DNA of 24,499 bases from Bacteroidota bacterium (GCA_025363505.1 JANYDV010000042.1:1-24499); one strand, 5' to 3'. Shown: positions 8,394-17,888, numbered from the stretch's first letter. Notes: generated by a model not told the origin, from the letters alone. A program made the numbers and translations.

Positions 8394-9944
8394 TTATTTG
8401 ACGATCACTTTTGGTGCTACCATTTGATAGTCACTTTTAGGTTGTTCGGTCTTCCCTGTCAAGCTATCGGAAAGTGCATTCAAACTCGAAGCTGTCACAT
8501 TCATAAAATTCATCGGGCGAATACCGATCCAAATCATAAAGATCACCAGTGGTACTAACGAGACAATCTCACGGGTAGAAAGATCTTTCAGTGAGCGATT
8601 TGATTCATGTGTAACAGGTCCGAGCATAAACCGCTGATACATCCATAGCAAATACACCGCAGCAAGGATAACACCTGTCGAGCTAAGAATTGAATACCAC
8701 CATGAATGAAGCACTGTTGATTGGAATGCACCCATCAATGTCAGATACTCGCCCACAAAACCATTCAAGCCCGGCAAACCTACACTCGAAAGCATTGCGA
8801 TTGCAAAGAAAATTGCAAACAACGGAGTGATCTTTGCCACACCACCGTAATCAGAAATTTGTCGTGAATGCTTGCGCTCATACATCATACCAAACATCAT
8901 AAAGAGCATTCCGGTCGAAAGTCCGTGATTGATCATCTGTATCGTTGCACCCTGCAAACCTTCGCGTGTCATCGAAAAAATACCCAATACGATAAAGCCC
9001 ATGTGTGTGACCGATGAATAGGCGATCAATTTTTTAATATCAGTCTGGACTATTGCAACCAAGGCACCATAGATTATCCCAATGACAGCAAGTGTCGAGA
9101 CGATCGAAGCATTATTGATACTTGCTTGCGGAAACAGACCAAGATTAAACCTGATCAAACCATACGTCCCCATTTTTAGCAACACTCCGGCAAGCAAAAC
9201 CGAACCAATCGTTGGTGCTTCGACGTGGGCATCGGGCAACCATGTATGCAATGGGAACAGTGGCACCTTAATAGCAAATGAAAGTGCGAATGCCCAGAAC
9301 AGATAATTTTGTACATCAAGTGGAAGCGAACGACTTACCGCGAGAAGCTTCATTAAATCAGTAGTGAAGACTCCTGTGACTTTTGCTGCCTCAAGCCCGA
9401 GCCAAATAATAGCGACGAGCATAAACAGCGAGCCGGCAAGTGTATAAATAAAGAACTTGACTGCTGCGTACATCTTTCTCTCACCACCCCAAATACCGAT
9501 AATAAAATACATCGGTATCAAGATCAACTCCCAGAAGATATAGAAAAGGAAAAGATCAAGAGAACAAAACACGCCGATCATACCTGCTTGCAGCAAGAGT
9601 ATCAGCGCCATCAAGTTTGGTATTTGTTTCGATTGCGAATTCCACGTACCAATAAGTGCGATAACGGTGAGGAACGTCGTCAGAAGCACCAACATCAAGG
9701 ACATTCCATCAACGCCGACGATATAATTAATCGAAAGATTGTGTGCCGTGATCCATTCATATTTTTCGTTCAATTGAAAAGCACTCGAACCGGCATCGAA
9801 TTGGGAGTATGCAACGAGCGAAACCCCGAACGTCACCAGCGTTGAGACCAGCGTAAAGAGCTTTGCTACACGATCGTTCTTGGCGAAGTGCAGAAGCGCA
9901 GCTGAAAGAAGCGGTATCAGTATCAGTACCGAGAGTACACCCAT
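8394..9944 (-). CDS. nuoM: NADH-quinone oxidoreductase subunit M
   Basis: NuoM is an antiporter-like proton-translocating subunit of complex I in the inner membrane. The 516-residue product contains the family motifs FYIFWELILIPMYFIIGIWG (conserved Glu in TM5), KVPLFPLHTWLPDAHVEAPT, then VLLAGVLLKMGTYGLIRFN (pump-channel lysine), and DIKKLIAYSSVTHMGFIVLG. The NuoM-specific HTWLPDAHVEAP wording separates it from NuoL and NuoN. The length is normal (about 490-520). The ATG at 9944 lies 8 bp after the nuoL stop, and nuoN follows after 19 bp. Confidence 0.97.
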   Translation of the reverse strand: MGVLSVLILIPLLSAALLHFAKNDRVAKLFTLVSTLVTFGVSLVAYSQFDAGSSAFQLNEKYEWITAHNLSINYIVGVDGMSLMLVLLTTFLTVIALIGTWNSQSKQIPNLMALILLLQAGMIGVFCSLDLFLFYIFWELILIPMYFIIGIWGGERKMYAAVKFFIYTLAGSLFMLVAIIWLGLEAAKVTGVFTTDLMKLLAVSRSLPLDVQNYLFWAFALSFAIKVPLFPLHTWLPDAHVEAPTIGSVLLAGVLLKMGTYGLIRFNLGLFPQASINNASIVSTLAVIGIIYGALVAIVQTDIKKLIAYSSVTHMGFIVLGIFSMTREGLQGATIQMINHGLSTGMLFMMFGMMYERKHSRQISDYGGVAKITPLFAIFFAIAMLSSVGLPGLNGFVGEYLTLMGAFQSTVLHSWWYSILSSTGVILAAVYLLWMYQRFMLGPVTHESNRSLKDLSTREIVSLVPLVIFMIWIGIRPMNFMNVTASSLNALSDSLTGKTEQPKSDYQMVAPKVIVK

Positions 9945-9952
9945 TGAGCGAA

Positions 9953-11872
9953 TTAAAATATCAGCACGTAGCCAATCAAGACAACAATTCCGATGACGAT
10001 CATCACGGCATAGTTTTGTACCAAGCCAGTTTGAAGTTTTCTCATAAGCGAGCTAAATACTCCGGCAGTTGATGCCAAACCATTGACGATTCCGTCGATG
10101 ATCTTTACATCTACAACCTTATAGAGAAAACTATTTGATGCCGCATACGTCGGTTGAACGATAGCAGCATCATAAATCTCGTCAACATAAAACTTATTAT
10201 ACGACAACTTATACAAACCGCCAAGTTTGCGTTCGTTCTGTGCAAGCGTGGTGCGTTGTTTGTAATATCTCGTTGCAATTAAAATTCCGATCAGTGCAAT
10301 CACAACCGAAACAATCATTAAAGGAATTTCGAGACCCTCACCATGGCTACCAAGTGATGATGCAGCGATCTCTTCACCTCTGCCGAGCACCGGTTCGAGC
10401 CAATGATGTAATTTTTCCGAACCACCAAGAATTTCAGGCACACCAAGCAAACCTGCACCCATCGAAAGAACCGCAAGAACGATCAATGGAATCGACATCG
10501 AAGCACCAACTTCGTGCGGCGGATGATGATGTGCATCGAAACGCTCTTTGCCGAAGAATGTCAGATACACAGCACGGAACATATAAAATGCGGTCATCAA
10601 AGCAGCTATCGCACCGAATGCCCACAAGAATGGGGAGCCTTGAGAAAATGCTTTCCACAAAATCTCGTCTTTCGAAAAGAATCCTGCAAAAGGTGGGATA
10701 CCGGCGATCGCAATAGTCGCAATCAGAAAAGTCCAGAACGTTACAGGCAAATACTTTTTCAAGCCGCCCATTTTTTGCATATCTTGTTCATGATGCATTG
10801 CGTGTATCACAGCACCTGAACCAAGGAAAAGACAAGCCTTAAAGAAAGCGTGTGTTAAAACGTGAAACACACCTGCTGTAAATGCACCTACACCGAGCCC
10901 CAAGAACATAAATCCAAGCTGTGATACAGTTGAGTACGCAAGGACTTTCTTAATATCATTTTGGAACAATGCCATAATCGCCGCAAGCAAGGCAGTGCAA
11001 ACAGCCACGATTGAAATTACCGTGAGTGTCGTTGGCGAAAGTGCAAATAACATATTTGAACGTGCAACCAGATAAATACCACTCGTGACCATCGTCGCAG
11101 CATGGATAAGTGCCGAGACCGGAGTCGGACCAGCCATTGCGTCAGGTAACCATACAAAGAGCGGAATCTGAGCACTCTTGCCCGTACAACCCAAAAACAA
11201 CATCATCGTTATAACCGTCAGAACACTTGCTCCTGCTCCGAGACTTGCAGCCGACGAAGCAACTTCAGCATAATTGAGTGTACCAAAAGCCGCAAGCATT
11301 ACCCCCATTGCAACCAGAAATCCGAAATCACCGATGCGATTAACGATGAATGCTTTTTTCGCAGCATCGCCATTTTTTACTTCTTCATACCAGAACCCGA
11401 TCAACAAATAACTACAAAGCCCAACGCCCTCCCAACCGAGGAATGTGAGCAGATAGTTATCTGCCATCACCAATTGGAGCATCATTACAATAAAGAGATT
11501 CAGATAGGTAAAGAATCTCGCATAGCCGGGGTCGCCCTTCATATACCCCATCGAATAGAGATGGATCAGTGCACCTACTCCTGTGATGACCAATATAAAA
11601 ATGATAGAGAGTTGATCAATCAAATAAGAAATGCCAACATTAACATTGCCGACCGCAATCCAATCCATTAACTTGTAATGCACGGCACGATGCTCAGGCT
11701 CTGCCGCCATCATTTCGGAAAACAAACCGCAAGCGATCACAAAACTCACTGTCACAGCAAGTGTTGCAATGATACCGGCGATCTGTTTATTTTTGAACCG
11801 CCAACCGAGCAATCCATTAATTGCAAATCCTGCGAGCGGCGCCAGTGTAATATATGGTATCAGCTCTTTCAC
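9953..11872 (-). CDS. nuoL: NADH-quinone oxidoreductase subunit L
   Basis: NuoL is the distal antiporter-like subunit of complex I, carrying the long lateral helix along the membrane arm. The 639-residue protein shows the TM5 glutamate motif (LLTFLGWEGVGLCSYLLIGF), then SAQIPLFVWLPDAMAGPTPV followed by SALIHAATMVTSGIYLVAR, then DIKKVLAYSTVSQLGFMFLG, the HAFFKACLFLGSG helix, and the IAGIPPFAGFFSKDEIL loop. The C-terminal 100 residues contain the amphipathic lateral-helix region (LYKLSYNKFYVDEIYDAAI) and a final TM anchor. It starts with GTG at 11872, 15 bp after the nuoK stop; no in-frame ATG lies nearby. The length is usual for NuoL. Confidence 0.97.
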   Translation of the reverse strand: MKELIPYITLAPLAGFAINGLLGWRFKNKQIAGIIATLAVTVSFVIACGLFSEMMAAEPEHRAVHYKLMDWIAVGNVNVGISYLIDQLSIIFILVITGVGALIHLYSMGYMKGDPGYARFFTYLNLFIVMMLQLVMADNYLLTFLGWEGVGLCSYLLIGFWYEEVKNGDAAKKAFIVNRIGDFGFLVAMGVMLAAFGTLNYAEVASSAASLGAGASVLTVITMMLFLGCTGKSAQIPLFVWLPDAMAGPTPVSALIHAATMVTSGIYLVARSNMLFALSPTTLTVISIVAVCTALLAAIMALFQNDIKKVLAYSTVSQLGFMFLGLGVGAFTAGVFHVLTHAFFKACLFLGSGAVIHAMHHEQDMQKMGGLKKYLPVTFWTFLIATIAIAGIPPFAGFFSKDEILWKAFSQGSPFLWAFGAIAALMTAFYMFRAVYLTFFGKERFDAHHHPPHEVGASMSIPLIVLAVLSMGAGLLGVPEILGGSEKLHHWLEPVLGRGEEIAASSLGSHGEGLEIPLMIVSVVIALIGILIATRYYKQRTTLAQNERKLGGLYKLSYNKFYVDEIYDAAIVQPTYAASNSFLYKVVDVKIIDGIVNGLASTAGVFSSLMRKLQTGLVQNYAVMIVIGIVVLIGYVLIF

Positions 11873-11887
11873 GAGTTCGATACTTGA

Positions 11888-12190
11888 TTAGCCTTTAAGA
11901 AGATTAAGATCATCAATATGAACGGTTTCTTTGTTGCGATAAATTGCTATAACTATCGCAAGCCCAACTGCGGCTTCGGCAGCCGCCACCGTCATCACAA
12001 AAAATACCAACACTTGCCCCGACTGCTCCCCCAAAAATTGAGAGAATGCAATGAGCGTTAGGTTCACCGCATTAAGCATCAGCTCAATGCACATAAAGAT
12101 AATGATCGCGTTACGACGAAACAACACACCGGCTGCTCCGATCGAAAACAAGATCGCTGAGATTATCAGGTAATTGGCAAGTGATGTCAC
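11888..12190 (-). CDS. nuoK: NADH-quinone oxidoreductase subunit K
   Basis: NuoK is a small three-helix subunit of the membrane arm, part of the proton channel next to NuoJ and NuoA. The 100-residue product carries the conserved LFRRNAIIIFMCIELMLNAV segment with the essential buried Glu (in CIELMLN), and a second conserved Glu in TVAAAEAAVGLAIVIAIYR. The start is GTG at 12190, directly abutting the nuoJ stop with no spacer. It is chosen because it gives the usual family N-terminus (LANYLIISAILFSIG). The length is exactly that of the family. Confidence 0.97.
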   Translation of the reverse strand: MTSLANYLIISAILFSIGAAGVLFRRNAIIIFMCIELMLNAVNLTLIAFSQFLGEQSGQVLVFFVMTVAAAEAAVGLAIVIAIYRNKETVHIDDLNLLKG

Positions 12191-12709
12191 TTATTGTAAT
12201 TTCTTTTTTGCAAGTACTATTGCCCCAACTGCCGCGGTGATCAATACTAACGATGCCATCTCAAATGGGAAAGCATACGTTTGATACAGCATCATACCAA
12301 CAGACTCTACCGTGCCTTGCACTGCAGCTTTTGGGCTGATGGTTTGTGGAATTTTATCCTTCGACAGTAAAATAATTGCGATGACTTGAGCACAAATTGC
12401 CCCAACCCCTAAAACACCAAGTAATGTTTTCCAATTGCCCGTCAGCGAGAATCGCTCTTCTTTCAAGTTCAGAAGCATAATCACAAATAACACCAGTACC
12501 ATAATAGCACCCGCATAGACAGCAACTTGCACAACCGCAAGAAATTGTGCTTGGAGTGTGAGATAGATACCGGCAAGAAAGCAAAACGTAACGACCAAGA
12601 GCAACGCACTCGAAACAGCGTTTTTCCGCGTCACCATAAATAACGACGAAGTAACGGCTCCTACCGAAAGAATCCAAAAAACTATCTCGCCCCAGTTCAA
12701 AGTACTCAA
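12191..12709 (-). CDS. nuoJ: NADH-quinone oxidoreductase subunit J
   Basis: NuoJ is a five-helix membrane subunit of complex I at the hinge between the quinone site and the pumping modules. The 172-residue product has the typical pattern of five hydrophobic segments and the conserved TM3 core QFLAVVQVAVYAGAIMVLVL (the pi-bulge helix), followed by FVIMLLNL. It starts with TTG at 12709; no ATG exists at a plausible position. It is separated from asnS by 21 bp, so a shared transcript is likely. Upstream complex I genes (nuoA-nuoI) are not present: in the usual order nuoI comes before nuoJ, whereas here the predecessor is asnS. Confidence 0.95.
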   Translation of the reverse strand: MSTLNWGEIVFWILSVGAVTSSLFMVTRKNAVSSALLLVVTFCFLAGIYLTLQAQFLAVVQVAVYAGAIMVLVLFVIMLLNLKEERFSLTGNWKTLLGVLGVGAICAQVIAIILLSKDKIPQTISPKAAVQGTVESVGMMLYQTYAFPFEMASLVLITAAVGAIVLAKKKLQ

Positions 12710-12730
12710 GTGATTATTGATGGCTAAAAA

Positions 12731-14077
12731 TTACGGCCAAATACGAGAGATTGTGCGCGGGAATGGTATTGTCTCGCGAACGTGTTCGATTCCGCAAATC
12801 CAAGCAACGGTGCGTTCCACACCAAGTCCGAAACCGGCGTGTGGCACACTTCCATATTTGCGAAGATCAAGATACCACTCGAATGCCTCGATGGGAAGAT
12901 CGTGTTCTTTGATGCGTCCCAACAACGTTTCGTAATCATCTTCACGCTGTGAACCACCTATGATCTCGCCATATCCTTCGGGCGCAAGCATATCCATTGC
13001 CAGCGCTTTATCCGGTTCGTTCGGGTCGCGCTTCATATAGAAGGCTTTCACTGCCGATGGATAGTGATGAACCATAACCGGACGATCATATTTGTTCGAG
13101 ATTACCGCTTCATCCGGTGCACCGAAATCATCACCATAGACAAATTCTTTATGTCCCGAAGCGAAGCGTTCTTTTTTCTCTTCTTCGTTCATGCTGCTCC
13201 AATACTCTTTGAGTATCTGTGCGGCTTCGTCGTAATGTAATTTCGGAAAAGGTGCTTTGATACACTCTAACTTTGAAAGATCGCGTTCGAGCACAGCGAG
13301 TTCAGCTTTGCGATTAGTCAGTACTCGTTGTACGATGTACTCAATAAATTCCTCCGCAAGTTCCATATCGCCTGCTAAGTCCATAAATGCAACTTCCGGC
13401 TCGACCATCCAAAATTCGGTAAGGTGCCGACGAGTTTTCGATTTTTCTGCACGGAATGTCGGACCGAATACATAGACTTTGCCCAATGCCATCGCGCCTG
13501 CTTCGCCATAAAGCTGACCTGATTGAGTCAGATATGCAAAACCTTCTTCAAAATATTTTAACTCGAATAATGTGCTTGTTCCTTCTGCCGCATTCGGGGT
13601 TAGAATCGGCGCATCAAGCAAATTGAACCCACGACTATCAAAGAAATCTCTGATAGCATGTACAACTTCATGGCGAATCTTCTGGATAGCGTGCTGACGT
13701 GATGAGCGAAGCCATAAATGGCGATTGCTCATCAAAAACTCTACACCATGTTCTTTTGGTGAGATCGGATACTCTTGAGCTATGGAAATAATCTCGATGC
13801 TTTTTGCAAAGAGTTCTATTCCGCCTGGTGCTTTGGCGGCTTCTTGGACTGTTCCGGTGACGGCAAATGCAGATTCCTGGGTAAGTTTATCGTAGGCAGC
13901 AAACGTTGCTTCATCAACGTGATTCTTCATAATGACGCACTGGCAAATACCCGTTCCGTCACGAAGTTCGATAAATTGGATCTTTCCGCTCGAACGCTTA
14001 TTATAGACCCACCCTCGAAGAGTGACGTCTTTGCCGATCTGCTGTTTGAGGTCTGCTATATATATTTCTTGGCGCAA
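12731..14077 (-). CDS. asnS: Asparaginyl-tRNA synthetase
   Basis: This class IIb aminoacyl-tRNA synthetase charges tRNA-Asn with asparagine in the cytoplasm. An N-terminal OB-fold anticodon-binding domain (about 1-105, with VTLRGWVYNKR and IQFIELRDGTG) is followed by the catalytic core. Motif 1 is near 136-158 (HAIRDFFDSRGF), the AsnRS signature TLFELKYF and AYLTQSGQLYGEA is at 169-193, motif 2 is FGPTFRAEKSKTRRHLTEFW at 204-223, and motif 3 is GFGLGVERTVAW at about 415-426, with the end IPFPRTISRIWP. The THLTEFWMVEPE-like wording is that of AsnRS, not AspRS. The length of 448 is normal. The start is TTG at 14077: an in-frame TAG at 14084-14086 rules out a longer protein, and the first internal ATG lies deep inside the OB fold. 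Having its own AsnRS means Asn-tRNA need not be made by the GatCAB amidation route. Confidence 0.95.
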   Translation of the reverse strand: MRQEIYIADLKQQIGKDVTLRGWVYNKRSSGKIQFIELRDGTGICQCVIMKNHVDEATFAAYDKLTQESAFAVTGTVQEAAKAPGGIELFAKSIEIISIAQEYPISPKEHGVEFLMSNRHLWLRSSRQHAIQKIRHEVVHAIRDFFDSRGFNLLDAPILTPNAAEGTSTLFELKYFEEGFAYLTQSGQLYGEAGAMALGKVYVFGPTFRAEKSKTRRHLTEFWMVEPEVAFMDLAGDMELAEEFIEYIVQRVLTNRKAELAVLERDLSKLECIKAPFPKLHYDEAAQILKEYWSSMNEEEKKERFASGHKEFVYGDDFGAPDEAVISNKYDRPVMVHHYPSAVKAFYMKRDPNEPDKALAMDMLAPEGYGEIIGGSQREDDYETLLGRIKEHDLPIEAFEWYLDLRKYGSVPHAGFGLGVERTVAWICGIEHVRETIPFPRTISRIWP

Positions 14078-14114
14078 GAGAATCTATCGAAAATAGTTAA
14101 GAAGTAATATGGTA

Positions 14115-14122
14115 CAAATATA
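14115..14122 (-). promoter_or_regulatory. Possible -7 element (TATATTTG) ahead of asnS
   Basis: On the minus strand TATATTTG matches the TAnnTTTG -7 box described for Bacteroidota promoters, about 38 bases before the asnS start. No clear TTG-type upstream box sits at the expected distance, and one 8-mer can occur by chance, so support is weak. The surrounding 112-bp gap between ffh and asnS holds no terminator or RNA that I can recognise. Confidence 0.22.
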
Positions 14123-14189
14123 CGGATTCGAAGCGTCCACTTGGCTGAGTGCTCATCACTGAGTCGTTTCTAAACTTGTCAAAATCTCA

Positions 14190-15539
14190 TTACTCGGTCG
14201 GAGCAATGGGCATTTTTGCCATCATATCACGCATTTGCTTCGAAATTTTACCGTGTGAGAAACGCTTCATCATCTTCTGCATTTCGGTAAATTGTTTCAC
14301 TAATTTATTCACTTCGGTTACATTCGTGCCCGAGCCCATCGCAATACGCTCACGGCGCGAGGCATTAAGAACTTGTGGCACACGGCGCTCTTCTTTTGTC
14401 ATCGAAGTAATAATTGCTTCGATTCGACTAAAAGCATTATCATCAATATTGGCGTCTTTGATAGCCGCCGCATTCACACCAGGTATGTATCCGAGCAAAT
14501 CTTTGATCGAGCCCATCTTTTTGATCTGCTGAAGCTGGTCGCGGAAGTCATCAAGCGTAAATTCGTTCTTGCGAAGCTTCTCTTCTACTTTCTTTGCATC
14601 TTCTTCGGTGATCTGCGACTGAGCTTTTTCGACAAGCGTCACAATATCACCCATTCCGAGGATACGCGAAGCCATACGATCAGGATAAAACTGCTCAAGC
14701 GCATCAAGTTTCTCGCCGGTCGAGACAAACTTAATCGGTTCATCAACAATACTTCTGATCGAAAGCGCCGCACCACCTCGTGCATCACCATCAAGCTTTG
14801 TCAGAACAACACCATCAAATGCTAACTGATCATGGAAGGCTTTTGCTGTTGTGACGGCATCTTGCCCTGTCATTGCGTCGCAGACAAAGAGAATTTCATG
14901 AGGCTTGACCGATGACTTAATATCAGCCACCTCTTTCATCATCACTTCATCAATACTCAACCGACCTGCTGTATCTATAATAACAACATCAAAGCCTTTT
15001 GCCCGAGCTTCGCGAACACCTTCTTCGGCGATCTTGACTGCATTCTTCAAGCCTTCGATCGTAAAAACAGGAACGTCGATTTGCTTACCAAGCAACTGGA
15101 GCTGTTCGATAGCTGCGGGACGATAAATATCCCCCGCCACGAGCATTGCCTTTTTATTCTTAGATTTTAAGTGATTCGCAAACTTTGCCGTAAATGTCGT
15201 TTTGCCGGAGCCTTGAAGACCGCAGACCATAACAATAGTCGGAAGCTCCGCACTATAGCTGATATCTTCTGCAGCACCACCCATCATCATCACTAATTCA
15301 TCATAGAGGATCTTGATGAATTGCTGTTCGGGGCTCACCGACTTCAGTACCTCACCACCAAGTGCGCGAGCCTGAACATCGTCAATAAATTTTTTCGCAA
15401 CCTTATAATTAACGTCAGCATCAAGCAACGCACGACGGACGTCGCGAACTGCTTCATTTACGTTATCCTCGCTCAGCCGAGCCTGACCACGAATTTTACG
15501 ATAGAGTCCTTCAAATTTGGAGCTTAGTTCTTCAAACAT
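14190..15539 (-). CDS. ffh: Signal recognition particle protein Ffh (SRP54)
   Basis: Ffh binds 4.5S RNA and the signal sequences of nascent membrane proteins, and docks with FtsY through a GTPase heterodimer. The 449-residue protein has the N domain (about 1-95, with the ALLDADVN motif at 37-44). Its G domain has G1 GLQGSGKTT at 107-115, the IBD region GDIYRPAAIEQL at 136-147, G3 DTAGRL at 189-194 and G4 TKLDGDARGG at 247-256. The methionine-rich M domain (about 310-449) includes MGSIKDLLGYIPG, ASRRERIAMGSG (RNA-binding helix) and a Met-rich end. The length is standard. It starts at ATG 15539 without a clear Shine-Dalgarno sequence and is divergent from the propeller gene at 15738. It heads the long minus-strand gene run. 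Confidence 0.97.
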   Translation of the reverse strand: MFEELSSKFEGLYRKIRGQARLSEDNVNEAVRDVRRALLDADVNYKVAKKFIDDVQARALGGEVLKSVSPEQQFIKILYDELVMMMGGAAEDISYSAELPTIVMVCGLQGSGKTTFTAKFANHLKSKNKKAMLVAGDIYRPAAIEQLQLLGKQIDVPVFTIEGLKNAVKIAEEGVREARAKGFDVVIIDTAGRLSIDEVMMKEVADIKSSVKPHEILFVCDAMTGQDAVTTAKAFHDQLAFDGVVLTKLDGDARGGAALSIRSIVDEPIKFVSTGEKLDALEQFYPDRMASRILGMGDIVTLVEKAQSQITEEDAKKVEEKLRKNEFTLDDFRDQLQQIKKMGSIKDLLGYIPGVNAAAIKDANIDDNAFSRIEAIITSMTKEERRVPQVLNASRRERIAMGSGTNVTEVNKLVKQFTEMQKMMKRFSHGKISKQMRDMMAKMPIAPTE

Positions 15540-15737
15540 TCTATTTTATTGTATTACAGCGCGTTTGTAACAGCAATCCCAACTCCTTTGTGCCAAAAAT
15601 CAAATACTACATCAAATCCCCATTTTTATGAAATATGCCAAAATACATTCCTTGAGCAACCGCAATATGAAAAAACCGTTCAGGGTTGGTGCTAGATACT
15701 CGAACTATTTCCGATCGTATAGTCGTTGCTTATTTTG

Positions 15738-17879
15738 ATGAAACGCATCCGATATATTCTTCCCTTATTGTTGATATTCATACTGGTATCAACAAGCTCC
15801 GCACAGCATCCACGTACAATCTGGTCGAAGATGTGGCAGATCGGTTCTGGCAGCGCGGCGCTTTCGCCTGATGGAAAACATTTAGCCGTAAGCGACCAAA
15901 CCGGACAAATAGTCATTTGGGATATTGATTCCTGCAAAATAGTTAAAGTGATTGATATAAGTAAGGATAAATCTTTTACTCAAATAAAATACTCACTCGA
16001 TGGAAAACAAATTGTCGGATATTCAACCTCTCCAAATACATATATTGAAGTAATTGATCTCGTAGAAGAGAGGGTTGTGTGGTCAAAAAAATACGCGCAG
16101 TCAATTGATAATCTAAGAATGGCACGCGATGGAATTCATTTTTTTTGGAACGGCTCGTCCCGTCTAATCCAATCTTCACTATTAGATACAACCACACAAA
16201 TTCTTTTTCCTACATTACGCATTTTAAGCTTTGATTGCTCACCAACTGAAGATATTGTTGCTTGTCGTGCCTTCAATCTTGTATTAAAAAACGATACCTT
16301 AACAAAAGAAGGACTAGTTATTTTAAATTATATTAACAATGGCGTGAAGATTCTTTCTTTGGAAGATCCTCTTTTTAGAAGCTCGTATTCAATGCGCTTT
16401 TTGAAAACGGGTAATTCTGTTGTTGTTATCGGACAAGTTTCAGATACATCAAAAGGAATTCAGCTTGTAGATATTCACTCAGGAAAAACAACAATGCTGG
16501 TTTCCGCTGCAAATATTATAGACTATGATTTTTTTCTGTCAAATAACGATAAGGTTTTGTCTTACTCCAGCCCATCGCATCTAATTATCTGGGATATTTC
16601 TGCAAAAGAACAACTGAATGCTTCAGAATTTTTTAATACTTACCCAACGGTCGTTGGCTTTAGTAACGATTCTAAATATTTATTTGTGCGGTCGGGGTCT
16701 TCCATTAAACGTCTATTAGTCTCCACGTTGAATGTTGATACAGCATACAATGGAATTCCCGCTTTTGGCTCAAACTTTCTATATTCACCTAGTGGTAAAA
16801 CGATTTCAACAATAAGTTACGACAACAACCATTCTAGTCCAACTGTATGGGATTCACAAAACGGAAATGAGCTTTTTAGTTATCATGTCAATATCAATTC
16901 ATGTTCCCGTATTATCTATTCACAAGATAGCGCGTATCTATTTGGAATAAGTCAAAATGTCATCTATCGGTGGTCGTTAGCTGATGGTCATGCAGTCGAT
17001 TCTATAATATCACCACTAGATTTTCCATATCCTGTCTCACCAAATATTCACTATTGTGTCTATCGAAAATATATCACGAGTGAACTCTATGATTTACTTT
17101 TAAGTAGAAAGACTACTACACTCATTGATGATGGGCAATTTTATGATATTTGTTTTTCTCATGATTCAAGATATTTAGCATGTTCTCTAAAAGACACTTT
17201 GGTTAAGTTATTTGTATCCGAAACAGGTGAGTTTATTCGTTCGTTGCCTATTAAAATGGTTTTGAATATACAATTCTCTCCCGATGGTACTACCCTTCTA
17301 TCCAGAGATAAAGCATATTCCAAACCAATACTTTATAATATTATCACTGGAGTTTCAACAATCAACTTTGATCCAATGATAAGTGATAGTATTCGTTCAT
17401 TAACATTTTCGGCAGATGGGAAGTATATTGCAGGCTCTTGTACAAATAATACTATTCGCGTATGGGATGTCCTTTCAGGGAAGATTATTGCGCAGTGGGA
17501 TTACCCAATGAAAAATGCGGATGTAACCTTTTCTCCTGATTTGCACTATCAAGTTGTTGCAAAGAATGGTATTATATATTTTCAAGAGACACCGTTTGAA
17601 ATGCTGGCCGTAGGTGAGGGTAGAAACTCCACATCTACTTTATCAATAACCCCCAACCCAACATCAAGTGACATGACAATCACCTATTGCTCTGCAACCG
17701 ATCAGCCAATATCAATACAGATACTAGATATTCTTGGCAATATCATCTTAGAAAAACAAATAGCTAGCCCTTCACTGACCCACAAAGAAAGAATCTCTCT
17801 GGGTAATCGCTCCGGTATGTTTTATGCAAAGGTAACTTCCGGAAGGGAAATTTTAATACAAAAATTTGTTAAACAATAA
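15738..17879 (+). CDS. Secreted WD40-like beta-propeller protein with T9SS type A sorting domain
   Basis: An N-terminal signal peptide (MKRIRYILPLLLIFILVSTS, then SAQ with a cleavage-like SAQ|H) precedes about 600 residues of degenerate WD40-type repeats. Clear ones include ALSPDGKHLAVSDQTGQIVI then WD, YSPSGKTISTIS, FSHDSRYLACSLKD, FSPDGTTLLSRD, and FSADGKYIAGSCTNNTIRVW then DVLSG. The last roughly 80 residues (from LSITPNPTSSDMTITY to LIQKFVKQ) form a T9SS C-terminal sorting domain: a PNP motif, beta strands including IQILDILGNII, and a basic end. It is therefore probably exported by Sec, then by the type IX system, and anchored at or released from the cell surface. I chose ATG 15738 over the TTG at 15726 because it gives a canonical signal peptide. 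It is the only long plus-strand gene, it is AT-richer by eye than its neighbours, and it ends 9 bp from the convergent symporter gene. The ligand or function cannot be told from the sequence. Confidence 0.85.
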   Translation: MKRIRYILPLLLIFILVSTSSAQHPRTIWSKMWQIGSGSAALSPDGKHLAVSDQTGQIVIWDIDSCKIVKVIDISKDKSFTQIKYSLDGKQIVGYSTSPNTYIEVIDLVEERVVWSKKYAQSIDNLRMARDGIHFFWNGSSRLIQSSLLDTTTQILFPTLRILSFDCSPTEDIVACRAFNLVLKNDTLTKEGLVILNYINNGVKILSLEDPLFRSSYSMRFLKTGNSVVVIGQVSDTSKGIQLVDIHSGKTTMLVSAANIIDYDFFLSNNDKVLSYSSPSHLIIWDISAKEQLNASEFFNTYPTVVGFSNDSKYLFVRSGSSIKRLLVSTLNVDTAYNGIPAFGSNFLYSPSGKTISTISYDNNHSSPTVWDSQNGNELFSYHVNINSCSRIIYSQDSAYLFGISQNVIYRWSLADGHAVDSIISPLDFPYPVSPNIHYCVYRKYITSELYDLLLSRKTTTLIDDGQFYDICFSHDSRYLACSLKDTLVKLFVSETGEFIRSLPIKMVLNIQFSPDGTTLLSRDKAYSKPILYNIITGVSTINFDPMISDSIRSLTFSADGKYIAGSCTNNTIRVWDVLSGKIIAQWDYPMKNADVTFSPDLHYQVVAKNGIIYFQETPFEMLAVGEGRNSTSTLSITPNPTSSDMTITYCSATDQPISIQILDILGNIILEKQIASPSLTHKERISLGNRSGMFYAKVTSGREILIQKFVKQ

Positions 17880-17888
17880 ATTCCTTTG

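Noticed and set aside
14140..14165. Short repeat around AGTG-CTCAT-CACT in the ffh-asnS gap as a terminator
   Set aside because: The stem has only four pairs and no T-run follows. The neighbouring CTCAG copies are direct, not inverted.
15540..15585. TTGCTG, 17 bases, TACAAT on the minus strand as a sigma-70-like promoter for ffh
   Set aside because: The -35 half matches only three of six positions, and the -10 box lies so close to the ATG that the transcript would be almost leaderless. The evidence is too thin to list as a feature.
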